60,135 nt of DNA, from NCBI GenBank assembly GCA_001604065.1, contig LVAO01000022.1, forward strand, positions 1 through 60,135, in the 5' to 3' direction. Positions 50,140 through 58,486 of the stretch are shown here, piece by piece. Every line of letters starts with the position of its first letter. The first letter of the stretch is position 1. The translations under genes and the position numbers were made by a program. Below the pieces are notes generated by a model. The model was not told the origin of the DNA and did not search any database. It saw only the letters and a program-made list of their open reading frames with translations. Origin of the DNA: Clostridiales bacterium Firm_09. Lineage in GTDB: Bacteria > Bacillota > Clostridia > Christensenellales > DTU072.

Positions 50140-52167
50140 ATGAAACGAAGGACAATCATTTTATTTTACCTTTTGATTTTTGCATTGTTTCTAACCGCGT
50201 TTTCCTGCAACGGCAAAAAGGAGGAATGTCTGCGTTTTTACGTCTCTCCTTCCGGGAGCGACCTTGGCACAGGCAGTGAGGCTCAGCCCTTTTTGACTCC
50301 GGCCCGTGCGGTGGATGAAGTCCGGTCGAAGTTTCCTTTGGCATCCGACGCAGAAATCATTTTTCAGGAAGGTGTTTACTATACGGGCGGACTGCTCTTT
50401 GACCGGGATTTTGCTCCGGGAGAATATTGTGTGCGCTTTATCGGTCAGGGAAAGACCGTATTTTCTGCGGGCAGGGATATCCCCCTGGCAGATTTTTCTC
50501 CGGCGGACAATGCTTTGCTGGCGGCAGAAGCCGCGGGACAGGTGGTTTGCGTCAATCTTGCAGAATACGGAATAAAAGAGTATCCGTCCATCACCGAAGT
50601 CGGATTTTCGAATGAATACGGAATACCCTCCTATGAATTTTTCTGCATGGGGCAGCCCTTGACGCTTGCAAGGTATCCGGACGAATCGTATCTGAAAGCG
50701 CTCGGAGCGGGTACGGGAGCCGTTACTTCGGTATTGTCCGATGTCAGCAAAGACAAATTGCTGTCCTGGAGCGAGCAGGGAGGCGGTTACATGCGTGGCT
50801 ATTTTTATCATGATTGGGCGGACGATACACTGCGCATTGACCGGATCGACGCGGAGAACGGCGGAATCTTGTCCGACAGCGGAACCTCCTACGGCGTACG
50901 CAAAAACGCAAGGTATTACGTATTCAATTACCTTTCGGAACTGGACGCCGAGGGAGAATGGTATCTGGACAGAGAGAGCGGTATTCTATATATCTGGCTG
51001 CTGGCGGAAGCTGCCGGAAGTGTATCGATGACATTGGGTACAGAACCTATTTTATCAATAAACCATACCGGAAACCTGCATTTCGAACATATCGTATTTG
51101 AAGGTTCGCGCGGGAATCTCGCAGAGCTGTCGGAGGCAGACAATGTCACATTTAAAGGCTGCACCTTCCGTAACGCGGGCGTGTCGGGAATTTCTTGTCA
51201 AAACTCCCAAAAAATCCTCCTTTTCGAAAGCGAATTTTACGGTCTGGGATTAAAGGCAATCGAACTGGAAGGGGGCGACAGAAAAACGCTCGTTCCTTCC
51301 GGGAATGTGGTTTCCGATTGCTCCTTTACTGCAACGGGAAGGAACGTATCCAGCATGGAATGCATTTCCATCGGAGGTGTCGGCAATACCTTTACTCATA
51401 ATGACATATTCAATCTGCCCCATACCGCTGTCAGATTCAGCGGCAACGATAATATCATAAGTTATAACAATATCGGCAATGTATGCTACGATACCACCGA
51501 CAGCGGCGCAATTTATATCGGGCGCAACTACACCTTTGGCGGCAACAGGATAGAATATAATTATATCCATGATATGGAAGCGCATATCACGGGAACATTG
51601 GGCGCGTCTGAGGCGCTTTTGAGTACGGCGGCAATTTATCTTGATGATTTGGCAAGCGGCATTACCGTACAGAACAACATCCTTGTGGGCGGAGGGAAAG
51701 GCGTTTTTCTGGGCGGCGGCAAAAATAATACGATAATCAATAATGTCTTTCTTGACAACGTATTCTCAATTTATGCGGATAACCGCGGTGAAACATGGGA
51801 GAGCTATCATGTCGAAAACAATATTTTGCAGAGACGGTTGTTCGATGATAAACTGGATATAAGAAACTCTTCCTTGTGGCTTACAAGATTCCCCTATCTG
51901 GCAGAGCTGATTGCGCAATATGACAGCGGAGACACTGCGGGCATTTATGCGCCATCCGGCAACGTCATTAAAAACAATATTGTCTGCGGAGCATCCATGC
52001 AATTCATTATGGATTCTGTTATCCGTCACGGGGATTGCCGCACTTCGGAGATAATGGACCGCTACGAATTGTTTGTCAATCCGGACGGCGGAAATTACAC
52101 CTTCAGAGAAGAATGGAGCCACGCTAAATTCAACAAGATACCCTTTGGAGAAATCGGCCGTGCATAA
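50140..52167 (+). CDS. Right-handed beta-helix lipoprotein (polysaccharide-lyase-like)
   Basis: A 675-residue protein with a lipoprotein signal (LTAFSC, Cys23), then FYVSPSGSDLGTGSEAQPF, an opening typical of extracellular parallel beta-helix proteins of the NosD/pectate-lyase superfold. Repeated coils follow (GNVVSDCSFTATGRN, NTFTHNDIFNLPHTAVRFSG, NRIEYNYIHDM, NNTIINNVFLDNVF). It would be attached to the outer face of the membrane and may bind or cleave a carbohydrate. The catalytic residues of a known lyase family cannot be assigned by eye. It is the first gene behind the strong operator-controlled promoter, and its end overlaps the GntR gene by 8 bases. Confidence 0.82.
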   Translation: MKRRTIILFYLLIFALFLTAFSCNGKKEECLRFYVSPSGSDLGTGSEAQPFLTPARAVDEVRSKFPLASDAEIIFQEGVYYTGGLLFDRDFAPGEYCVRFIGQGKTVFSAGRDIPLADFSPADNALLAAEAAGQVVCVNLAEYGIKEYPSITEVGFSNEYGIPSYEFFCMGQPLTLARYPDESYLKALGAGTGAVTSVLSDVSKDKLLSWSEQGGGYMRGYFYHDWADDTLRIDRIDAENGGILSDSGTSYGVRKNARYYVFNYLSELDAEGEWYLDRESGILYIWLLAEAAGSVSMTLGTEPILSINHTGNLHFEHIVFEGSRGNLAELSEADNVTFKGCTFRNAGVSGISCQNSQKILLFESEFYGLGLKAIELEGGDRKTLVPSGNVVSDCSFTATGRNVSSMECISIGGVGNTFTHNDIFNLPHTAVRFSGNDNIISYNNIGNVCYDTTDSGAIYIGRNYTFGGNRIEYNYIHDMEAHITGTLGASEALLSTAAIYLDDLASGITVQNNILVGGGKGVFLGGGKNNTIINNVFLDNVFSIYADNRGETWESYHVENNILQRRLFDDKLDIRNSSLWLTRFPYLAELIAQYDSGDTAGIYAPSGNVIKNNIVCGASMQFIMDSVIRHGDCRTSEIMDRYELFVNPDGGNYTFREEWSHAKFNKIPFGEIGRA

Positions 52168-52840
52168 AAACAGTGTCAACCAGGAATGCAAGAACTATCT
52201 TATCCGCGCAATCATCGAGGGAAAATACAAAACAGGGGATAAATTGCCGCCGGAACGTGAGCTTTCTCTGGAGATGGGCATAAGCCGGGTCATCCTTCAT
52301 ACTGTAATAACAGAGTTCAGCGCCAAGGGGCTTCTGAAGATAATACCGAGACAGGGCACCTTTGTCAATGATTACAGGAGAGAAGGCAGTCTGGAGCTCA
52401 TTGAGCTTCTGATGAACGAACAGGGCATGGACCGGCAGATGCTTGACAGCATGTTCGCCGCGCGGCGGATGCTCGAACAAGAGTTTGCCCGGCTCGCGGC
52501 GCAAAACCGCACCGAAGAAAACCTCCGTGCTTTGCGAAACGTCATAGCGGAAGAAGAACTTGCCGACGGAGTGGAGGAGATGGCGGCACGAGACTTTGCT
52601 TTCCACCAGGAAATCGCCTTTGCAACGGGCAACTGCGTCTATCCGCTGATGTTCAGAACACTGGAGAAGCCTTATATGTTTCTGGAAAGGCTGTTTTATC
52701 AAAAAGAAATTGACAGAGCCGCGGTTTTATCTTCGCATCGCGCGCTTTTTAAGGCAATATCCTGCCGTGATCCGGACGGCGCCACAGAAATTGTATCCGG
52801 AATGTTGCGTTATGGCGAAGCGATTTTGTCGCAAATATAG
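52160..52840 (+). CDS. GntR-family regulator, FadR/FCD subfamily
   Basis: The 226-residue protein has the GntR winged HTH (IRAIIEGKYKTGDKLPPERE, then ELSLEMGISRVILHTVI) and an all-helical FCD effector domain with metal-ligand candidates in RDFAFHQEIAFATGN (Asp, His) and SSHRALFKAI (His). The start is GTG at 52160, chosen for the GGAG eight bases before it and because earlier codons are inside the lipoprotein gene. It is likely the repressor acting at 50114-50126, released by a small carboxylate ligand, as for UxuR, LldR or FadR relatives. Confidence 0.9.
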   Translation: MHKNSVNQECKNYLIRAIIEGKYKTGDKLPPERELSLEMGISRVILHTVITEFSAKGLLKIIPRQGTFVNDYRREGSLELIELLMNEQGMDRQMLDSMFAARRMLEQEFARLAAQNRTEENLRALRNVIAEEELADGVEEMAARDFAFHQEIAFATGNCVYPLMFRTLEKPYMFLERLFYQKEIDRAAVLSSHRALFKAISCRDPDGATEIVSGMLRYGEAILSQI

Positions 52841-52858
52841 CCCGAAGGAGGTATGAAG

Positions 52859-55342
52859 ATGGGAAAACTGAAAGAACCATACAATCTTTCTCCGCGTATC
52901 CAATGGCTCAGGGATTATTACTTCAAGGGGACACAGAGAAACTGGAACAACGAAAGCAAATGCTTTACAACCGGCGCATCCGATGATGTTATCTACGACG
53001 AATTCAGCTTTTACATTGTGCCGGAGGTGCACACCTTTTTCAACACTTTTGCAAAAAGCTTTGTGATCGGAGCAAAAAAACTGACTCTTCCCGAAGATTT
53101 TTATAAAAGGAGCCTTCCCGAACGAAAGGCATTCTGCATTTCACAGGCGATTACGGAGCATATGCCGCAGGAGGTGCTGCCGGGCGACCTGTTGTGCGGC
53201 GCGCGCTTCAATATCTCCGTCACACGTGCTCTCAATAAGCGCGAGACCAAGGCCTTTGTCAAGGCGGTCCGCGGCAAGGGAGGCACGAGAGAAAGGCTTA
53301 TTGAATTCAAAGACAGAGGTTACGGCAACTGCGGGCCTACATCCGGGCACCTGATACCGGATTATCCGACAATTCTCAAAGAGGGCTTCTCAGGCAGAAG
53401 AAAATATTTTCAAGCATTGTACGAAAAGCTTACCGAAGACGAAAAGCGCGGCGCAAAAGGGAACAATCTCCGCGCGATGATGCTCTCAACAGAGATGCCG
53501 GTTGCGTTATCAAAAAAATATTCCGAAGAGTGCAGAAGGCTGGCGGACAAAGAAACGGACCCGGCAAGAAAAAAAGAGCTTACCCGCATGGCAGAGATTA
53601 CGGCAAGAGTCCCTAATGAGCCTGCGCGGGATTTCTGGGAAGCGATGCAATCCTTATGGATGACCCATATGCTGGTGATGACGGACGAAAACTACCCCGG
53701 TCCAGGCGTATCCTTCGGCAGGCTGGACCAATATCTGTACCCGTATTATAAGAAGTCCATAGAAAATGGGGAGGACAGAGAATTTCTCAAAGAAATTGTC
53801 AAATGCTTCTTTATCCATGCCAACACTGCTTACGATGCGATGATCCGAACGGGCACCAACCAAGGCATCACTGCGGGTTATGGACAGCTTTTCAACCTTT
53901 CCGGCTTAGGGAAGGACGGGATGGACCAGACCAACGAACTAACCTATATGCTCCTTGACGTGATCGACGAAATGAGTCCCATCCTGGAGCCCAAGCCCAA
54001 TGTGCGCCTGCATAAGAATTCGCCAGAAAAGCTTCTTGACAAGGTTGTTGAAATGATTTCGGTCAGTCAGGGCGCACCGTTCCTGTTGAACTTTGATGAA
54101 CGCTCTATGGCCGGCATGCTTCGCGAGGCAAAAAAAGCCGGTGTGGAGAAATTCATCCATCCCGGCAACGTCTTTGAATACGCATCCGTAGGCTGTCTGG
54201 AAAATACGATGTGCGGCAATGACCGCTCGGCGACAGTGGACTGCAACCTCAATCTTTTAAAAGCAGTCGAACTTGCGCTGTCCGACGGACAGGAATTGAT
54301 TCCCTATACCGATTCTGTCTGGGGGAAGCCTTATACGGCAAAAAGCGCCGCGCCGCGGACAGGCGATCCGCGGAGCTTCAGAAATTTTGAAGAATTCTAT
54401 GCTGCGTTTTTGACGCAGGTCCGCTACATCGTTAAAGAAATCGTCAGATTGTACAACGATGCGGACAATCTCCGCGCGAAATATTGTCCGACCCCGTATC
54501 TTTCGTCCCTGGTAAAAGGCTGCGCAGAGAGCGGCAAGGATATTACGCAGGGCGGAGCAGAGCTGAATTTTGTAACCATCGAAGGCGTCACCTTCGCGAC
54601 AACGGTGGATTCGTTGCTTGCTGTAAAATACCTCGTATACGACAAAAAGCTCTGTACGATGGATGAACTGATTGACGCTCTGATCAAAAACTGGGAGGGC
54701 TATGAGGTTCTGCGTGCCTCGGCGCTCAACAAAGCGCCAAAATATGGCAGGGACGATGATGAGGCGGATGAACTTGGCCGTAAAGTAATGGAATTCTGGT
54801 CAGAGGAATGTTGGAAGTACAAGACGGATACCGGCAAGCGCTTCCGCGGCGGAATGCTCAGCTGGAATTATTGGATCGGCTCGGGATACATTCTCCCCGC
54901 AAGTCCTGACGGCAGAAAGAAAGGACAATTCTTATCCAACGCCATTTGTCCCGTCAACGGCGCGGACATCAACGGACCCACATCCAATTCAAACTCGGTG
55001 GGCAAGGTGCTGGGCGGATTTGCCGAAAAAGGGGACTATATGCATTATGTCAATTATCTTCCCAACGGTGCATCGCATACCATCACGCTGAACCCTTCGG
55101 TAATCCGTGACGCTGCGCATAAAGAAAAACTCAAGGCATTTCTGCGTGGATACATTGCCAACGGCGGTACGGCTCTTCAAATCAACATACTGGATGCGGA
55201 TATGTTGCGGGACGCACAGAAGCATCCGGAAAATTATAAAAATCTTCTTGTCCGCGTGACAGGTTACAATGCCTATTTCGCGAGCATCGGCAAAGAATTG
55301 CAGGACGAAATCATCGCACGGGAGAGCCACAAAAGTGTCTGA
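52859..55342 (+). CDS. Glycyl radical enzyme, dehydratase/decarboxylase-type (not PFL)
   Basis: The 827-residue protein has the thiyl site GCLEN (Cys446, Glu448) and the glycyl-radical site VRVTGYNAYFASIGKELQDE (Gly802). A Cys-x-Glu pair, rather than PFL's Cys-Cys, is found in glycerol/propanediol dehydratases, choline TMA-lyase, hydroxyproline dehydratase and arylacetate decarboxylases. Substrate-pocket residues cannot be assigned by eye. The C-terminal GKELQDEIIARE resembles decarboxylase-type or succinate-synthase-type tails. The ATG at 52859 is preferred over 52853 because of spacing to GGAGG. Cofactor partners are the activase and two flavoproteins downstream. No small HpdC-type subunit is present. 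Confidence 0.9.
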   Translation: MGKLKEPYNLSPRIQWLRDYYFKGTQRNWNNESKCFTTGASDDVIYDEFSFYIVPEVHTFFNTFAKSFVIGAKKLTLPEDFYKRSLPERKAFCISQAITEHMPQEVLPGDLLCGARFNISVTRALNKRETKAFVKAVRGKGGTRERLIEFKDRGYGNCGPTSGHLIPDYPTILKEGFSGRRKYFQALYEKLTEDEKRGAKGNNLRAMMLSTEMPVALSKKYSEECRRLADKETDPARKKELTRMAEITARVPNEPARDFWEAMQSLWMTHMLVMTDENYPGPGVSFGRLDQYLYPYYKKSIENGEDREFLKEIVKCFFIHANTAYDAMIRTGTNQGITAGYGQLFNLSGLGKDGMDQTNELTYMLLDVIDEMSPILEPKPNVRLHKNSPEKLLDKVVEMISVSQGAPFLLNFDERSMAGMLREAKKAGVEKFIHPGNVFEYASVGCLENTMCGNDRSATVDCNLNLLKAVELALSDGQELIPYTDSVWGKPYTAKSAAPRTGDPRSFRNFEEFYAAFLTQVRYIVKEIVRLYNDADNLRAKYCPTPYLSSLVKGCAESGKDITQGGAELNFVTIEGVTFATTVDSLLAVKYLVYDKKLCTMDELIDALIKNWEGYEVLRASALNKAPKYGRDDDEADELGRKVMEFWSEECWKYKTDTGKRFRGGMLSWNYWIGSGYILPASPDGRKKGQFLSNAICPVNGADINGPTSNSNSVGKVLGGFAEKGDYMHYVNYLPNGASHTITLNPSVIRDAAHKEKLKAFLRGYIANGGTALQINILDADMLRDAQKHPENYKNLLVRVTGYNAYFASIGKELQDEIIARESHKSV

Positions 55343-56270
55343 CACAGCACTCGTATTGGATATACAAAGGATGTCGACCGAGGATGGACCGGGACTTAGG
55401 ACAACAGTCTTTCTGAAGGGTTGTACGCTTGCCTGCAAATGGTGCCACAATCCGGAGAGCATTGCCTGTTTTCCTGAGTTGCAATGGCACAAAGAGCGAT
55501 GTATAGGCTGCAGAAAGTGCATGAATGGATGCCATAATGGCGCAATATCATTTCATTCATCCGGCATAACAATCGACAGATCCAGATGTTCCGGCTGCTT
55601 TGTCTGCGCAGAGAATTGCCCGACGGAAGCTCTTGCGGTAAAAGGCAAGCGTCGTACGGTGGATGAGCTTTTCAAGATGCTGATAAAAGACTGTGCCTAT
55701 TTCGGGAACGAGGGCGGTGTCACGCTGTCGGGGGGAGAACCGCTTATTCAGGCCGATTTTGCATCAGGTCTTCTCCGGAAGCTCCGCGATGCAGGCATTG
55801 ACACCGCGGTGGATACTGCGGGCAACGTCCCTTATGCTGCATTCGAAAAGGTCCTTCCCTTTACGGATCGTTTTTTGTATGATATCAAACTGATGGATCC
55901 CGCCCGGCACAAGGCGCTGACAGGCGCGGACAATAAACGCATCCTCGAAAATCTGATAAATCTTGCACATGACGGAGCAAAGCTTTGGATACGGACGCCC
56001 GTCATTCCCGGCGCAACCGACAGTGAAGAGAACATATCGGCAATCGCGGACTTCATCCATACTTGTTTGGAGGAACGAATCGAGCGTTGGGAGCTGTGCG
56101 CGTTCAACAATCTTTGCAAGAGCAAATACGCTGCGATGGGACTGGATTGGGCGTACAACAATGCTCCGCTGATGCATGCGAATACGATGCGGATGCTTGT
56201 ATCGGCGGCAGCCGAAAAATTTCACAGCAAGGCGCTCGTTTCTTATACCGGCGCCGTGCAGAATCAATAG
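55335..56270 (+). CDS. Glycyl-radical enzyme activating enzyme (radical SAM, with 2x[4Fe-4S] ferredoxin insert)
   Basis: The 311-residue protein has the radical SAM motif GCTLACKWCHNPES (Cx3Cx2C) and an inserted ferredoxin-like domain with CIGCRKCMNGCHNGA and CSGCFVCAENCPTEA, as in activases of dehydratases and decarboxylases but not of PFL. GGVTLSGGEPL follows. It activates the upstream GRE. The GTG start at 55335 overlaps that gene by 8 bases and has GGGAGAG upstream. Confidence 0.94.
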   Translation: MSDTALVLDIQRMSTEDGPGLRTTVFLKGCTLACKWCHNPESIACFPELQWHKERCIGCRKCMNGCHNGAISFHSSGITIDRSRCSGCFVCAENCPTEALAVKGKRRTVDELFKMLIKDCAYFGNEGGVTLSGGEPLIQADFASGLLRKLRDAGIDTAVDTAGNVPYAAFEKVLPFTDRFLYDIKLMDPARHKALTGADNKRILENLINLAHDGAKLWIRTPVIPGATDSEENISAIADFIHTCLEERIERWELCAFNNLCKSKYAAMGLDWAYNNAPLMHANTMRMLVSAAAEKFHSKALVSYTGAVQNQ

Positions 56271-56279
56271 GAGGAAGGT

Positions 56280-57101
56280 ATGAACATGTTTTCGGTAGAC
56301 AGCGATGATTACAGAAAAATGTCTTCGGACAGCAAAATCGCATTGATTGCGACCGTTGACGACGAGGGCGAACCGCATATTACTTTTATGTCTTCGCTCC
56401 AGCCCCTCGGACAGATGCAGTTGACGGCGGGTCAGTTCTGCGAAGGAATCAGCAAACATTTTTTTATACAAAGGCCCAAAATCGGCTGGCTGATTTTTAC
56501 CGCCCAGAAGGAATGGTGGACAGGTACGGCGGAATATACGCATACCGAAACCACAGGGACGGAGTTTGAGATGTACAATAATAAACCGCTGTTCCGCTAT
56601 AATTCCTATTTCGGCATCGGCAAGGTACATTATTTTGATCTGAAATCTCTTTCGCCCAAAAACAAACTCAAAATGCCTGCGCTCATCTGCGGTGCGCTTG
56701 CGTCCAGGATCGCGGCAATCTTTGAGCGGTCCAACCGGAAGGGCGCCCTCAACGCGATCGGCAAGGGATTGTTTGATGACATCGGAGGATTGAAATTTTT
56801 ATGTCACATCGATGCGGACGGCTATCCGGTCATTACTCCCGCGATTCAGGCGACCTCTGCCGGGAAGGACAGGATTGTATTTTCAGGATTCCCATTCGGC
56901 GAGGGGATACGCGCAATTCCGGAAGGCGCAAAGACGGCTGCGCTTGCGCTCACGCTGAAGATGGAATCCGTTCTTATCAAGGGCGTCCGTCATAAGGGCG
57001 CAGCGGGGTTTATCGAAATCGAAAGGGTCTATAATTCTATGCCGCCCTTCCCGGGTTACATATATCCCGAACAAAAAATCAATAAGGTGGAGGTGTTCTG
57101 A
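56280..57101 (+). CDS. PPOX-fold (FMN split-barrel) flavoprotein-like
   Basis: The 273-residue protein starts with DYRKMSSDSKIALIATVDDEGEP (split: KMSSDSKIALIATVDDEG), the N-terminal strand pattern of pyridoxamine-phosphate-oxidase-like FMN split barrels, with PHITFMSSL as the FMN-side strand. A second half (GGLKFLCHIDADGYPVITPA, VLIKGVRHKGAAGFIEIERV) looks like another split-barrel unit, so the protein is probably a two-domain fusion. It is preceded by GGAGGAAGGT and lies between the activase and an FAD oxidoreductase. The natural electron donor and substrate are unknown. Confidence 0.75.
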   Translation: MNMFSVDSDDYRKMSSDSKIALIATVDDEGEPHITFMSSLQPLGQMQLTAGQFCEGISKHFFIQRPKIGWLIFTAQKEWWTGTAEYTHTETTGTEFEMYNNKPLFRYNSYFGIGKVHYFDLKSLSPKNKLKMPALICGALASRIAAIFERSNRKGALNAIGKGLFDDIGGLKFLCHIDADGYPVITPAIQATSAGKDRIVFSGFPFGEGIRAIPEGAKTAALALTLKMESVLIKGVRHKGAAGFIEIERVYNSMPPFPGYIYPEQKINKVEVF

Positions 57102-57102
57102 A

Positions 57103-58395
57103 ATGAAAAAAATCCTTGTTGCGGGCGCCGGTCATGGCGGACTGGTTGCCGCAGGATGTCTTGCGCGGGCGGGCTACAACGTTGAAGTAGTCGAAAAGCT
57201 CGGGAGAGAAGAACTTGGATACGACTGGACGGATATCTTTGAGCTGTCTTCCTTTGATTTCGCGGGCATTCCCAGACCTCCCGAAAGCGAATATACCTTA
57301 AAAGAGCAGATGACCTTTATCAATCCTTCCCGTACGGTATTTCTGAATCCCCGAAAACCGGCGAACCATTTTGAATATAAAATGGAACGCAAAGATATTT
57401 ATAAACATCTTCTGAGATTTGCGGAGGATGGCGGAGCAATACTTCGCTTCGGCATAAACATCGACGGGCCTTTGGTTGAAAATGGCAAAGTGAGCGGCAT
57501 CAGGACTTCTGCGGGCGATATGCGCTGCGGGCTGGTGATCGACGCATGCGGCCTGGATTCTCCCGTACGTTCCAATCTGCCGGAAGGCTACCATATCCTT
57601 AAAAAATTTGCAGAAGGGCAGCGCTTTTATACCTACCGCGCATTTTTTGCCCGCAAACCGGGGGATGTGAAATACAAATACAAAATTTATTTTTACCATA
57701 ACGGCGAGGCAGGCATTTCCTGGGCTGCGACGGAGGAGAAATACATCGATATCCTTATCGGCAGATTCACGCCTGTCACGCAGGATATCATGGACAGAGC
57801 GTTGGAAGACCTCCGGGAAGACAACCCTTTGATGACACGGGAACGCATACGCGGCGGTTACGGGGCAATGATTTCGGTGCGCAAGCCTCTTCCGCTCTTT
57901 GTGGGCAACGGGTACGCTGCTGTCGGAGACTCCGCGGGCATGACAATACCGATTATCGGCTCAGGCATCGCAAACAGCATCATTGCCGGCAAAATCCTTG
58001 CGGATACCGTTGCGAAAAACGGTGATTTCTCAATCAATAACCTCTGGAACTACCAAAAAGCTTATCTTGACGCGCGCGGCGCAGGGCATGCCGGACTGGA
58101 TGCGATGAAGGAATTATTGTCCGGAGTCCGTGCAAAGGACATGGATTTTATGATGGAGCGCCGCATTATTACAGAAAAGGATCTCGGGCGCGCGGGTGCG
58201 GGCGGAGAAATCAGAATGCCCCTCAGCGATATACTTGGGCGCGCCATCCGCGGACTGAAGAACTTTCCTGTACTCATGAAGGTTGCGCGTGCGGCCGGCA
58301 GAAGCAAAAAACTGACCGCGGCAGCTCTCGCGGCACCTCGGACCTATGATGCCGATGCCGTCTCGGCATGGATGGACGTTTACTCCCGGATCTGA
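57103..58395 (+). CDS. FAD-dependent oxidoreductase, geranylgeranyl-reductase-like
   Basis: The 430-residue protein starts with the dinucleotide-binding motif ILVAGAGHGGLVAAGCLARAG, followed by VIDACGLDSPVR and AAVGDSAGMTIPIIGSGIANSI, a second FAD contact typical of the GG-reductase/p-hydroxybenzoate hydroxylase group. These enzymes reduce C=C bonds or hydroxylate. It is the last gene of the GRE operon, right after the FMN-type protein (1-base gap), with GGAGG nine bases before the ATG. Together the two flavoproteins might reduce the GRE product or supply electrons. Confidence 0.87.
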   Translation: MKKILVAGAGHGGLVAAGCLARAGYNVEVVEKLGREELGYDWTDIFELSSFDFAGIPRPPESEYTLKEQMTFINPSRTVFLNPRKPANHFEYKMERKDIYKHLLRFAEDGGAILRFGINIDGPLVENGKVSGIRTSAGDMRCGLVIDACGLDSPVRSNLPEGYHILKKFAEGQRFYTYRAFFARKPGDVKYKYKIYFYHNGEAGISWAATEEKYIDILIGRFTPVTQDIMDRALEDLREDNPLMTRERIRGGYGAMISVRKPLPLFVGNGYAAVGDSAGMTIPIIGSGIANSIIAGKILADTVAKNGDFSINNLWNYQKAYLDARGAGHAGLDAMKELLSGVRAKDMDFMMERRIITEKDLGRAGAGGEIRMPLSDILGRAIRGLKNFPVLMKVARAAGRSKKLTAAALAAPRTYDADAVSAWMDVYSRI

Positions 58396-58426
58396 GCAGA
58401 TAAGACCGAAGGCTTTTTTTTGAAAA

Positions 58427-58455
58427 TAGACAATGGGTTTCCTTTGAGGTATACT
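58427..58455 (+). promoter_or_regulatory. Promoter of the anchored hypothetical gene
   Basis: TAGACA (58427-58432), 17-base spacer, TATACT (58450-58455), about 30 bases before the start codon at 58487. Confidence 0.45.
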
Positions 58456-58486
58456 AAAGACAGAAAATCTCTCAAAGGCATCCGGT

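Noticed and set aside
52859-55342. Second pyruvate formate-lyase
   Set aside because: The active site has a single Cys followed by Leu-Glu instead of the adjacent Cys-Cys pair, and its activase carries two extra clusters. PFL does not fit.
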